Assembly (NCBI GenBank): GCA_964470785.1
Contig: CAYYED010000025.1
Location: 1-11,126 of the forward strand
Origin: CAYYED01 sp964470785
Lineage (GTDB): Bacteria > Patescibacteriota > Minisyncoccia > Minisyncoccales > PEYH01
Direction of reading: 5' to 3'
DNA length: 11,126 nt
The translations under genes and the position numbers were made by a program. The notes below the pieces were generated by a model, which saw only the letters and a program-made list of their open reading frames with translations, did no database searches and was not told the origin of the DNA. Below are positions 6,574 to 11,126 of this stretch, piece after piece; within the stretch, counting starts at the first letter, position 1, and each line of letters opens with the position of its first letter.

Positions 6574-6909
6574 TTACTGCCTGTTGCCAAAATCAGTAAC
6601 AATGTTTTTCCTATATTTTGCTATTTTTTCTCTTAACTCCTTATTCTCTTTTTTTAGCCCCACCATTTTCAATTCCCTGCCCACCATTGATTTAACCATT
6701 TTTTCCAGTTCTTCTGCTTTTTTTTGAAGCTCTTTGGTTCTTTCTTCCACCTGTCTTTCCAGATCTTGCGCCAATTCTTCCAGTTCTCTGGTGCGCGCTT
6801 TCACTTTAATTTCAAGCACGCTCTTGGCTGTTTCTAATTCTTTTTTAATTTCTTTTAATTCTAAAAGCTCTTGCTCTTGTAATTCTTGTTTTTGATTATT
6901 GTTTTTCAT
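6574..6909 (-). CDS. Coiled-coil protein with a free-standing sensor-type GREL motif
   Basis: A 111-aa, highly charged protein that is nearly all helix. Two 15-residue segments share the pattern L-E-x-x-V-x-x-R-T-x-E-L (32-43 and 50-61), spaced 18 residues apart. They are followed by MVGRELKMVGLKKENKEL (75-92). This closely resembles the coil and GRELKM-LKKE tract at the output end of some sensor proteins and HAMP/PAS-linked regulators. Here it has no sensor, kinase, HAMP or membrane segment, so it may be a soluble partner that pairs with a sensor coil, or a simple structural coil. It starts the operon with the flippase-like and S41 genes. Unlike its neighbours it has a Shine-Dalgarno-like AGGAT before the ATG and a TATAAT box nearby. 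Confidence 0.75.
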   Translation of the reverse strand: MKNNNQKQELQEQELLELKEIKKELETAKSVLEIKVKARTRELEELAQDLERQVEERTKELQKKAEELEKMVKSMVGRELKMVGLKKENKELREKIAKYRKNIVTDFGNRQ

Positions 6910-6915
6910 TTTTTT

Positions 6916-6932
6916 ATCCTATACATATTATA
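6916..6932 (-). promoter_or_regulatory. TATAAT -10 box and AGGAT ribosome-binding site
   Basis: On the minus strand TATAAT (6932-6927) lies 17 nt before the coiled-coil ATG (6909), and AGGAT (6920-6916) sits 6 nt before the ATG. The implied start at about 6920 gives an extremely short leader that begins at the ribosome-binding site. No good -35 box is seen at 17 nt. The -10 box is clear, but the AT-rich context makes chance matches likely. Confidence 0.45.
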
Positions 6933-7010
6933 CATATTTATAGATTTTTGTGTAGAGGTTATCCTATTTTTAAAAGAGGCCGAAAACATATTATAAAATT
7001 ATAAAATCAG

Positions 7011-7047
7011 CAAAAACCCGCAGGGGCGCAACCCCGGCGGGTTTTTG
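7011..7047. terminator. Strong bidirectional intrinsic terminator
   Basis: An 11-bp stem CAAAAACCCGC/GCGGGTTTTTG (7011-7021 with 7037-7047) is followed, across one A-G mismatch, by a 4-bp GGGG/CCCC stem (7023-7026 with 7032-7035) and a CGCAA loop. The A5 and T5 tracts flanking the GC core give a U-run in either direction. On the minus strand it separates the tRNA-Lys region from the coiled-coil operon promoter. A doubtful 65-codon frame stops 7 nt upstream of it. Confidence 0.85.
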
Positions 7048-7054
7048 TATACGC

Positions 7055-7252
7055 TTATTCACGCGCCAAATCGAACGCTCGGGCGGACAAAAAGGAAGGG
7101 AGGTGGAGAAAATGAATTTTTGCTCGCCTTCGCTTTTTGCTACCGCCGAATTTCACACCAACAAAGTTGGCACACCGTCTTTTAGTTCTACGGATTCGGA
7201 TTAACAACTCTACCCATAAACAAAATACTTCCGCTAGCTTTTCTCGGCCCAT
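7055..7252 (-). CDS. Doubtful 65-aa basic open reading frame
   Basis: An ATG-to-TAA frame on the minus strand encodes a 65-residue, very Arg/Lys-rich product (IRIRRTKRR, SKKRRRAK) with no recognisable domain. It lies between two intrinsic terminators, and its stop is 7 nt before the hairpin at 7011-7047, as expected for a real short gene. Against it: no Shine-Dalgarno sequence, an amino-acid composition typical of chance frames in GC-richer DNA, and surrounding DNA full of hairpins. A noncoding RNA or repeat remnant is as likely. On both strands nothing else coding is supported at 7048-7333. Confidence 0.2.
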   Translation of the reverse strand: MGREKLAEVFCLWVELLIRIRRTKRRCANFVGVKFGGSKKRRRAKIHFLHLPSFLSARAFDLARE

Positions 7253-7305
7253 TCGGGGTCAGGCCCTGCACCCTGCACAACTGCGCAACTTGCCCTTAAT
7301 TAAAG

Positions 7306-7367
7306 CAAGCTTGATAGAGGCCCGCCCTCCATCAAAAAAAACAGAGGGCGGGCCTCTGTTCAGCTTG
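7306..7367. repeat. Mirrored double hairpin behind tRNA-Lys
   Basis: AGAGGCCCGCCCTC (7316-7329) and its exact reverse complement (7344-7357) give a 14-bp stem with a 14-nt loop. An outer CAAGCT/AGCTTG stem (7306-7311 with 7362-7367) closes a symmetric 4x4 internal loop. Each 14-mer is itself a small GAGG-N5-CCTC hairpin, so the RNA can fold either as two short hairpins or as one long one. The half nearer the tRNA plus the A-run forms the terminator listed separately. Confidence 0.85.
7334..7360 (-). terminator. Intrinsic terminator downstream of tRNA-Lys
   Basis: On the minus strand AACAGAGG-CCCGC-CCTCTGTT forms an 8-bp stem with a 5-nt loop, directly followed by six further Ts (7339-7334). 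This is a canonical rho-independent terminator about 86 nt after the tRNA 3' end. The plus strand has the stem but no T-run, so it works in the minus direction only. Confidence 0.8.
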
Positions 7368-7386
7368 GGAACTTCCGAAGTTCCCA
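7366..7386. repeat. 21-nt perfect palindrome
   Basis: TGGGAACTT (7366-7374) and AAGTTCCCA (7378-7386) are exact reverse complements around CCG. It lies between the tRNA-Lys 3' end and its terminator, so it would be part of the primary transcript. Confidence 0.85.
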
Positions 7387-7398
7387 GTCCTTGCAAGC

Positions 7399-7421
7399 TG
7401 TGCGAGCCCTGGGCTCGCACA
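7399..7421. repeat. 23-nt perfect palindrome
   Basis: TGTGCGAGCCC (7399-7409) and GGGCTCGCACA (7411-7421) are exact reverse complements around a central T. It is the first structure downstream of tRNA-Lys on the minus strand, 24 nt past the tRNA 3' end. No U-run follows it. Confidence 0.85.
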
Positions 7422-7445
7422 CGGGCACCATATAAAAATAAAATG

Positions 7446-7518
7446 TGCCTCCACCAGGACTCGAACCTGGAACTGCCGGCTTAAAAGGCCGTTACTCTAC
7501 CAATTGAGTTATGGAGGC
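7446..7518 (-). tRNA. tRNA-Lys (UUU)
   Basis: On the minus strand a 73-nt cloverleaf fits well. The acceptor GCCTCCA pairs with TGGAGGC, discriminator A. The D arm is ACTC/GAGT, the anticodon arm ACGGC-CTTTTAA-GCCGG, the variable loop 5 nt and the T arm CCAGG-TTCGAGT-CCTGG. The loop CTTTTAA places UUU at positions 34-36, with U33 and A37 as normal, giving lysine. The 27-43 pair is A-G (unpaired). CCA is not encoded; it must be added by a nucleotidyltransferase. Upstream is a TTGACA-like box; downstream are two palindromes and a terminator. Confidence 0.95.
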
Positions 7519-7581
7519 AAACCTCGCCCTCTGGACGAGTAACTCTACAGCTTACGAGTTACAATTAAATCTCTGTTATTA

Positions 7582-7605
7582 GTTATATTAGTGGCTATAT
7601 GTCAA
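7582..7605 (-). promoter_or_regulatory. Possible tRNA-Lys promoter
   Basis: On the minus strand a perfect TTGACA (7605-7600) is followed 17-18 nt later by only a poor -10 match (CTAATA/TAATAA). The implied start lies about 50 nt before the mature tRNA, leaving a leader that contains a 7-bp hairpin. The -35 box is clear; the assignment is tentative. Confidence 0.35.
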
Positions 7606-7615
7606 CGGACATGGA

Positions 7616-7677
7616 CCCCATCCCCCTCCTTCCTCCCCCTTCCCTTGGGGAAGGGGGAGGATAAGGGTGGGGGAAGG
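7616..7677. repeat. C-rich dispersed hairpin repeat, copy 2
   Basis: The first 46 nt are identical to 4029-4074, including the 14-bp stem TCCTCCCCCTTCCC (7631-7644) with its reverse complement (7648-7661) and the TTG loop. The 3' part differs by one inserted base and one substitution, then ends GGGGGAAGG as in copy 1. Same orientation as copy 1. Confidence 0.93.
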
Positions 7678-7765
7678 AAAAACAGGGCGCACCGATTTCA
7701 TTTGGCCAATAACCTCTGTTTTTAAAACAAAATTTCTAAACAGAATTTAAAAATTTTGAAAATTG

Positions 7766-7821
7766 CCTAGCCCGCTGATCGCTCCAGCGGTCAGCCTAGG
7801 GAAAATTGAAAATTGAAAATT
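7766..7821 (+). repeat. REP-like hairpin (copy C) with AAAATTG tail
   Basis: The 35-nt copy C (7766-7800) folds as CCTAG/CTAGG, a CCC bulge, a 9-bp stem GCTGATCGC with GCGGTCAGC and a TCCA loop. It is the most fully paired of the three copies (one T-G pair). It is preceded by AAAATTG (7759-7765) and followed by AAAATTG at 7802-7808 and 7809-7815 and AAAATT at 7816-7821, just before the dnaJ stop. Confidence 0.87.
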
Positions 7822-7825
7822 ACTT

Positions 7826-8953
7826 TTATATTCCCTCTTTTTTCAGTTTCTCTAATAATTCTTTTTGTTTTCTGGTAAGTTTTTTGGGTGTCTTTAGTTG
7901 TATTTTAATATAAAGATTGCCTCTTCCATAGCCGGAAAATTTAGGAACGCCTTTTCCGGAAATTCTAAACATATTTCCTGCCGAAGTACCGGCCGGAATT
8001 TTAAGATATGCCGGCTTTTCTGTTCCTAATGTTGGAATCTCTACTTTATCTCCTAAAACTGCTTGGGAAAAAGAAATATTTACTACTGTATAAAGGTCAT
8101 CTCCTTTTCTTTGAAATATCGGGTGGCTTTTTACAAAAATTCTTACATATAGATCCCCTTCTTTACCCCCTCTCCTTCCGGCATTGCCTTGTCCTGAAAA
8201 TCTTAAAATTTGCCCGGAATCCACGCCTGCAGGAATAAAAGCATTAATCTTCTGTTCTTGTTTAATCCTTCCTTCTCCGTGGCAGACATTACACGGTTTT
8301 TCCGGTGAACTCCCCTCGCCTTTGCAAGTGGGACAATCTACATAATGGGTAATCGTTCCAAAAATCGTTCTTTTCATCTTCTGCACTTGCCCAACTCCTC
8401 GGCAAGTAGGACACTCTTTAATTTTAGTTCCCGGTTCTGCTCCGCTGGCATTGCATCGGGAACATTTTACATATTTATAAAGGGAAAAATTTTTATCCTG
8501 CATGGAAAGCGTTTCTTCCAATCCTATCTCTATATCCACCTGAATATCCTCTCCTCCTCTGGCATTTTTGCCTGATGTTCTTTGTCTGAACCCTCCCCCA
8601 AAAAACTGGTCAAATATGTCTCCTAAATTATCCGGTCCGGCTCCGCCAAATTCAAAATCAAAATCTTCATCTCCTCCTCCTTGTCCTGCCTGCCTCCAAA
8701 AAGAGCTAAAGTCAAAACCGGAAAAACCGCCTGCCCCGGATTGCGCCCCTTCAAAGGTGGTTCCGTATCTGTCGTACTGCTCTCTTTTATTTTTGTCAGA
8801 AAGCACCCGATATGCCTCGCTTATCTTATTGAATTCCGCAGCACTACCTCCTTTGTCAGGGTGATATTTGTGAGCCAAACGGCGATATGCCTTCCTTATT
8901 TCCTCTTGCGAGGCATTAGAAGAGACCCCTAATGTTTTATAATAATCCTCCAT
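7826..8953 (-). CDS. dnaJ: Chaperone DnaJ (type A Hsp40)
   Basis: A 375-aa protein with the full type A plan. The J domain is at 1-65 with HPD at 31-33, which stimulates DnaK ATPase. A Gly/Phe-rich linker follows (about 66-125; GGFSGFDFSSF, FGGGF). The zinc-binding region has four C-x2-C motifs at C164/C167, C181/C184, C207/C210 and C221/C224. Three keep the CxxCxGxG form; the first reads CSRCNASG, with Ala in place of the first Gly but the cysteines intact. The C-terminal substrate-binding and dimerisation domains complete the protein. It acts in the cytoplasm with DnaK. It follows dnaK by 122 bp on the same strand, so the two probably share a transcript. No Shine-Dalgarno sequence precedes the ATG. 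Confidence 0.97.
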   Translation of the reverse strand: MEDYYKTLGVSSNASQEEIRKAYRRLAHKYHPDKGGSAAEFNKISEAYRVLSDKNKREQYDRYGTTFEGAQSGAGGFSGFDFSSFWRQAGQGGGDEDFDFEFGGAGPDNLGDIFDQFFGGGFRQRTSGKNARGGEDIQVDIEIGLEETLSMQDKNFSLYKYVKCSRCNASGAEPGTKIKECPTCRGVGQVQKMKRTIFGTITHYVDCPTCKGEGSSPEKPCNVCHGEGRIKQEQKINAFIPAGVDSGQILRFSGQGNAGRRGGKEGDLYVRIFVKSHPIFQRKGDDLYTVVNISFSQAVLGDKVEIPTLGTEKPAYLKIPAGTSAGNMFRISGKGVPKFSGYGRGNLYIKIQLKTPKKLTRKQKELLEKLKKEGI

Positions 8954-8978
8954 AATAAAATAAAATTTTCAATTTACG

Positions 8979-9077
8979 AATTTTCAATTTTCAATCAATG
9001 ACTCAATGATCCAATTTTCAATTAAAAATTGAAAAATTGAAAATTTATTGAAAATTGGTCATTGAAAATTGAAAATT
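8979..9077. repeat. Long AT-rich inverted repeat between dnaK and dnaJ
   Basis: Three arm segments pair in register: AATTTTCAATTT (8979-8990) with 9066-9077, TCAATGA (9003-9009) with TCATTGA (9059-9065), and CCAATTTTCAAT (9011-9022) with ATTGAAAATTGG (9047-9058). This gives 31 bp in three blocks, with a 12-nt bulge on the left arm and a 24-nt apical loop. The arms are built from the AAAATTG heptamer. The right arm overlaps the dnaK stop codon, so on the transcript the hairpin starts at the end of dnaK translation. It could stabilise the dnaK 3' end or damp dnaJ expression (inference). Confidence 0.85.
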
Positions 9078-10989
9078 AACTCTCTTCCAATTCTCCTTCC
9101 TCGGGCTTGTCCGCGTCATCATCCCCGCTTTCCTGCTGACCGCCTTCCTGCTGTTGAGTTCCCTCTTTCTCTTTTTGTTCGCCTTGTTGGGCTTTATAAA
9201 TCTCTGCTCCTGCTTTTTGAGCGGTCTGGGATAAATCCTGTGACTTATTTTTTATCTCTTCTATATTATCGCTTTCTTTGGCTTTCTTCAATGACTCTAA
9301 CTTTTCATTTAGTTCTTTTGTTAATTCCGGAGAAATTCTTTCCTTATTTTCGTTAAGCGTTCTTTGGACGGAATAGATCAAAACCTCTGCCTGATTTTTA
9401 ACTTCAACAAGTTCTTTTTTCTTTTTATCTTCTTCAACATGGGCTTCCGCTTCTTTTTTCATCCGCTCCACCTCTTCTTTAGAAACTCCGCAAGAGCCCT
9501 CAATTTTAATTGACTGCTCTTTGCCTGTACCCTTGTCCTTGGCTGAAACCTGCATAATTCCGTTAGCATCGATTTCAAACATAACTTCAACTTGGGGAAC
9601 TCCCCTCGGTGCCGGAGGAATGCCGTCTAAAATAAATCTGCCAAGCGACTTGTTGTCTCCGGCCATTGTCCTTTCTCCTTGTAAAACATGAATTTCCACT
9701 GATGTCTGGCTGTCAGCAGCAGTAGAAAAAACCTGATTTTTAGAAGTAGGTATCGTGGTATTCTTAGGAATCAAAACGGTATTTACTCCGCCAAGGGTCT
9801 CTATGCCCAAAGACAAGGGAGTAACATCCAAAAGAAGCACGTCTTTCATTTCTCCTTGCAAAATTCCTGCTTGGATAGCCGCTCCTATGGCGACAACTTC
9901 ATCAGGATTAATGTCTTTCCTTGGCTCTTTTCCAAGAAAGTTTTTTACTTCTTCCTGTATTTTAGGCATTCTTGTCTGTCCTCCCACTAAAACCACTTCC
10001 TCAATGTCTTTGGCTTCGAGTTTTGCTTCTTTAAGGGTCTTTTTTGTTAAATCAATAGATCGGTCAATGTACTCTTTCACCATTTCTTCAAGCTGTGCCC
10101 GAGTAAACCGATAATTAAGATGCTTTGGGCCGGAAGCATCAGAAGTAATAAAAGGTAGATTAATTTCTGTTTCTAAGGCAGTGGAGAGCTCTATCTTAGC
10201 TCTCTCTCCCGCTTCTTTGAGCCGCTGTAAGGCAAGCTTGTCTTTGGCAAGGTCAATCCCTTGGTCTTTTTTAAATTGTTCTACCAGCCAATTAATAATT
10301 TTTTGGTCAAAATCATCACCCCCAAGATGGGTGTCTCCATTAGTTGCCTTAACCTCAACCGTGTCTTCACCAACATCTAAAATAGAGATATCAAAAGTTC
10401 CTCCGCCAAAATCATAAACCACGATTTGATGGTCCTTTTTTTTCGTTAAACCGTATGCCAAAGCAGCAGCCGTGGGTTCATTGATTACTCTTCTTACCTT
10501 AAACCCGGCAACTTCTCCGGCAACTTTGGTGGCTTTTCTTTGGGAATCATCAAAATATGCCGGACAAGTAATAATCGCTTCTTCAATTTTTTCTCCCAAC
10601 CGGTCCTCGGCATCATTTTTCATTTTTTGCAAAATCATTGCTGAAATTTCAAACGGATGATACCATTTTTCTCCTGCCTTAATCTGCACTCCTTGATCTT
10701 CTGCTTTTCTGATTTGGTATGGCAAATTTTTAATATCTTCCTGTACTGTGGAATCAGAAAAATTCCGGCCCATTAAACGTTTGGCAGAAAAAATTGTATT
10801 CTCCGGATTAGTAATTTGCTGTCTTTTAGATAAAACGCCTACTAATCTTTCTTTATTATTAGTGATAGCAACAACCGAAGGAGTAGTCCTTGCTCCTTCT
10901 TTGTTCTCTATAATCTGCGGCTCGCCGTCAATAATAGCGGCCATTGCCGAATTGGTTGTTCCAAGGTCAATTCCTAATATCTTTGACAT
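9076..10989 (-). CDS. dnaK: Chaperone DnaK (Hsp70)
   Basis: A 637-aa full-length Hsp70. The nucleotide-binding domain has phosphate-1 motif GIDLGTTNS (6-14), catalytic Lys70 (SAKRLMGR), INEPTAAALAYGL (169-181), phosphate-2 motif VYDFGGGTFD (191-200, Thr198) and EEVVLVGGQTRMP (330-342). The interdomain linker is DVLLLDVTPLSLG (383-395). The substrate-binding beta domain and helical lid (about 505-600) follow. The C-terminal tail (about 601-637) is rich in Q, G, E and D and ends EGELEES, unlike the EEVKDKK-type end of E. coli. It works with DnaJ, encoded downstream, and with GrpE, which is not in this window. No CIRCE operator and no clear Shine-Dalgarno sequence are seen upstream. The first 300 residues cover the standard start ATG. 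Confidence 0.98.
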   Translation of the reverse strand: MSKILGIDLGTTNSAMAAIIDGEPQIIENKEGARTTPSVVAITNNKERLVGVLSKRQQITNPENTIFSAKRLMGRNFSDSTVQEDIKNLPYQIRKAEDQGVQIKAGEKWYHPFEISAMILQKMKNDAEDRLGEKIEEAIITCPAYFDDSQRKATKVAGEVAGFKVRRVINEPTAAALAYGLTKKKDHQIVVYDFGGGTFDISILDVGEDTVEVKATNGDTHLGGDDFDQKIINWLVEQFKKDQGIDLAKDKLALQRLKEAGERAKIELSTALETEINLPFITSDASGPKHLNYRFTRAQLEEMVKEYIDRSIDLTKKTLKEAKLEAKDIEEVVLVGGQTRMPKIQEEVKNFLGKEPRKDINPDEVVAIGAAIQAGILQGEMKDVLLLDVTPLSLGIETLGGVNTVLIPKNTTIPTSKNQVFSTAADSQTSVEIHVLQGERTMAGDNKSLGRFILDGIPPAPRGVPQVEVMFEIDANGIMQVSAKDKGTGKEQSIKIEGSCGVSKEEVERMKKEAEAHVEEDKKKKELVEVKNQAEVLIYSVQRTLNENKERISPELTKELNEKLESLKKAKESDNIEEIKNKSQDLSQTAQKAGAEIYKAQQGEQKEKEGTQQQEGGQQESGDDDADKPEEGELEES

Positions 10990-11052
10990 GGTGTTAATAA
11001 ATTAATTGTTAAAAGTTGTAGTTCTCTATAAATTTAAATAGTAACATTTATT

Positions 11053-11120
11053 CTTCGAGCTTGTCGAGAAGTACATTAGGAAATGTTCTCGATAGACCTG
11101 TCCTGAGCTTGTCGAAGGAC
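11053..11120. repeat. GAGCTTGTCGA-core palindromic repeats upstream of dnaK
   Basis: The 11-mer GAGCTTGTCGA occurs at 11057-11067 and 11105-11115. The second lies in GTCCT...AGGAC (11100-11104 with 11116-11120). Between them TCGAGA (11064-11069) pairs with TCTCGA (11087-11092), and ACATT (11073-11077) with AATGT (11082-11086), around an AGGA loop with a 3-nt bulge. This looks like a REP-type intergenic element; similar CTTGTCGAAGGAC palindromes are, from memory, widespread in bacterial intergenic DNA. It may continue past the right edge. The rest of 10990-11126 is AT-rich with no coding sequence. Confidence 0.75.
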
Positions 11121-11126
11121 TCGAAC

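Larger units (their letters stand above)
7519..7825. other. Gene-free spacer between tRNA-Lys and dnaJ
   Basis: This 307-bp spacer holds the presumed tRNA promoter and 5' leader, one copy of the C-rich hairpin, an AAAAACAG/CTGTTTTT inverted repeat (7678-7685 with 7715-7722), the third REP-like hairpin and an AAAATTG run that leads to the dnaJ stop. No coding region is seen. A leader hairpin GTAACTC/GAGTTAC (7539-7545 with 7556-7562) would precede the tRNA in its transcript. Confidence 0.75.

Noticed and set aside
7055..7445. tmRNA, RNase P RNA or SRP RNA
   Set aside because: None of the conserved cores of these RNAs, and no tRNA-Ala-like 3' end, could be found on either strand.
7137..7484. 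115-aa plus-strand frame
   Set aside because: It runs antisense through most of the tRNA-Lys gene and across three palindromes, and has no recognisable domain or start signal.
7538..7563. Degenerate tRNA copy (ACTCTAC and GAGTTAC resemble the tRNA-Lys D arm)
   Set aside because: Similarity covers only about 20 nt with no acceptor or T arm; it is better described as a simple leader hairpin.
8008..8932. Plus-strand frames opposite dnaJ, and similar frames opposite dnaK, rarA, ubiA and S41
   Set aside because: They are antisense shadows of well-supported genes, with no domain content of their own.
10990..11050. CIRCE heat-shock operator before dnaK
   Set aside because: No TTAGCACTC/GAGTGCTAA pair is present on either strand.
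11106..11126. Start of a second minus-strand tRNA (AGGACTCGAAC also occurs in the tRNA-Lys T arm)
   Set aside because: The 11-nt match (7456-7466 and 11116-11126) fits a T arm, but the adjoining DNA is the GAGCTTGTCGA palindrome and the window ends before the rest could be tested.
7446..11126. Integrated element bounded by a tRNA attachment site, using the 11-nt AGGACTCGAAC direct repeat
   Set aside because: There is no integrase or mobile cargo; the DNA between is core dnaK/dnaJ, and 11 nt is short.

Overview
The window comes from an AT-rich bacterial genome with short spacers, few Shine-Dalgarno sequences, standard code use (TGA is a real stop in rarA) and many intergenic palindromes. The compact proteins, a bL27 with no cleaved N-terminal extension, a free-standing 'sensor coil' protein and the spacer style suggest a Candidate Phyla Radiation (Patescibacteria) member. 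Presence of bL9 fits Parcubacteria better than Microgenomates. This placement is inference; no marker in the window proves it.

Layout. Positions 1-247 hold a 37-bp tandem repeat array that runs into the last codons of the first gene. A tightly packed minus-strand operon follows (3244 down to 238): a small one-span membrane protein, a UbiA-family prenyltransferase, the clamp-loader-like ATPase RarA, and an HD-domain (p)ppGpp-hydrolase-like protein. Head to head with it, only 3 nt away, lies rpmA (bL27), the only convincing plus-strand gene. rpmA ends tail to tail with rplI (bL9). After a 322-bp repeat-rich spacer comes a second minus-strand operon (6909 down to 4322): a coiled-coil protein, an LPG-synthase-TM/UPF0104 flippase-like membrane protein and an S41 C-terminal processing protease. 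From 6910 to 7825 there is a promoter, two intrinsic terminators, several perfect palindromes, a tRNA-Lys(UUU) gene and two dispersed repeat families. The right part is dnaK followed by dnaJ (minus strand), with a long AT-rich inverted repeat between them. grpE and a CIRCE operator are not visible. The right edge carries GAGCTTGTCGA-core palindromes.

The genes are mostly core housekeeping: ribosome assembly (bL27, bL9), protein folding (DnaK/DnaJ), fork maintenance (RarA), alarmone turnover, envelope lipid and protease functions. No defence system, transposase, CRISPR array or phage module is visible. The most unusual content is the noncoding DNA: (i) a 35-nt REP-like hairpin in three copies whose differences all keep the 9-bp inner stem paired; (ii) a 61-nt C-rich hairpin in two copies; (iii) the same hairpin-plus-REP-plus-AAAATTG arrangement placed 3' of both the S41 and dnaJ genes; (iv) heptanucleotide microrepeats of several sequences; and (v) a mirrored double hairpin behind tRNA-Lys that contains a canonical terminator.
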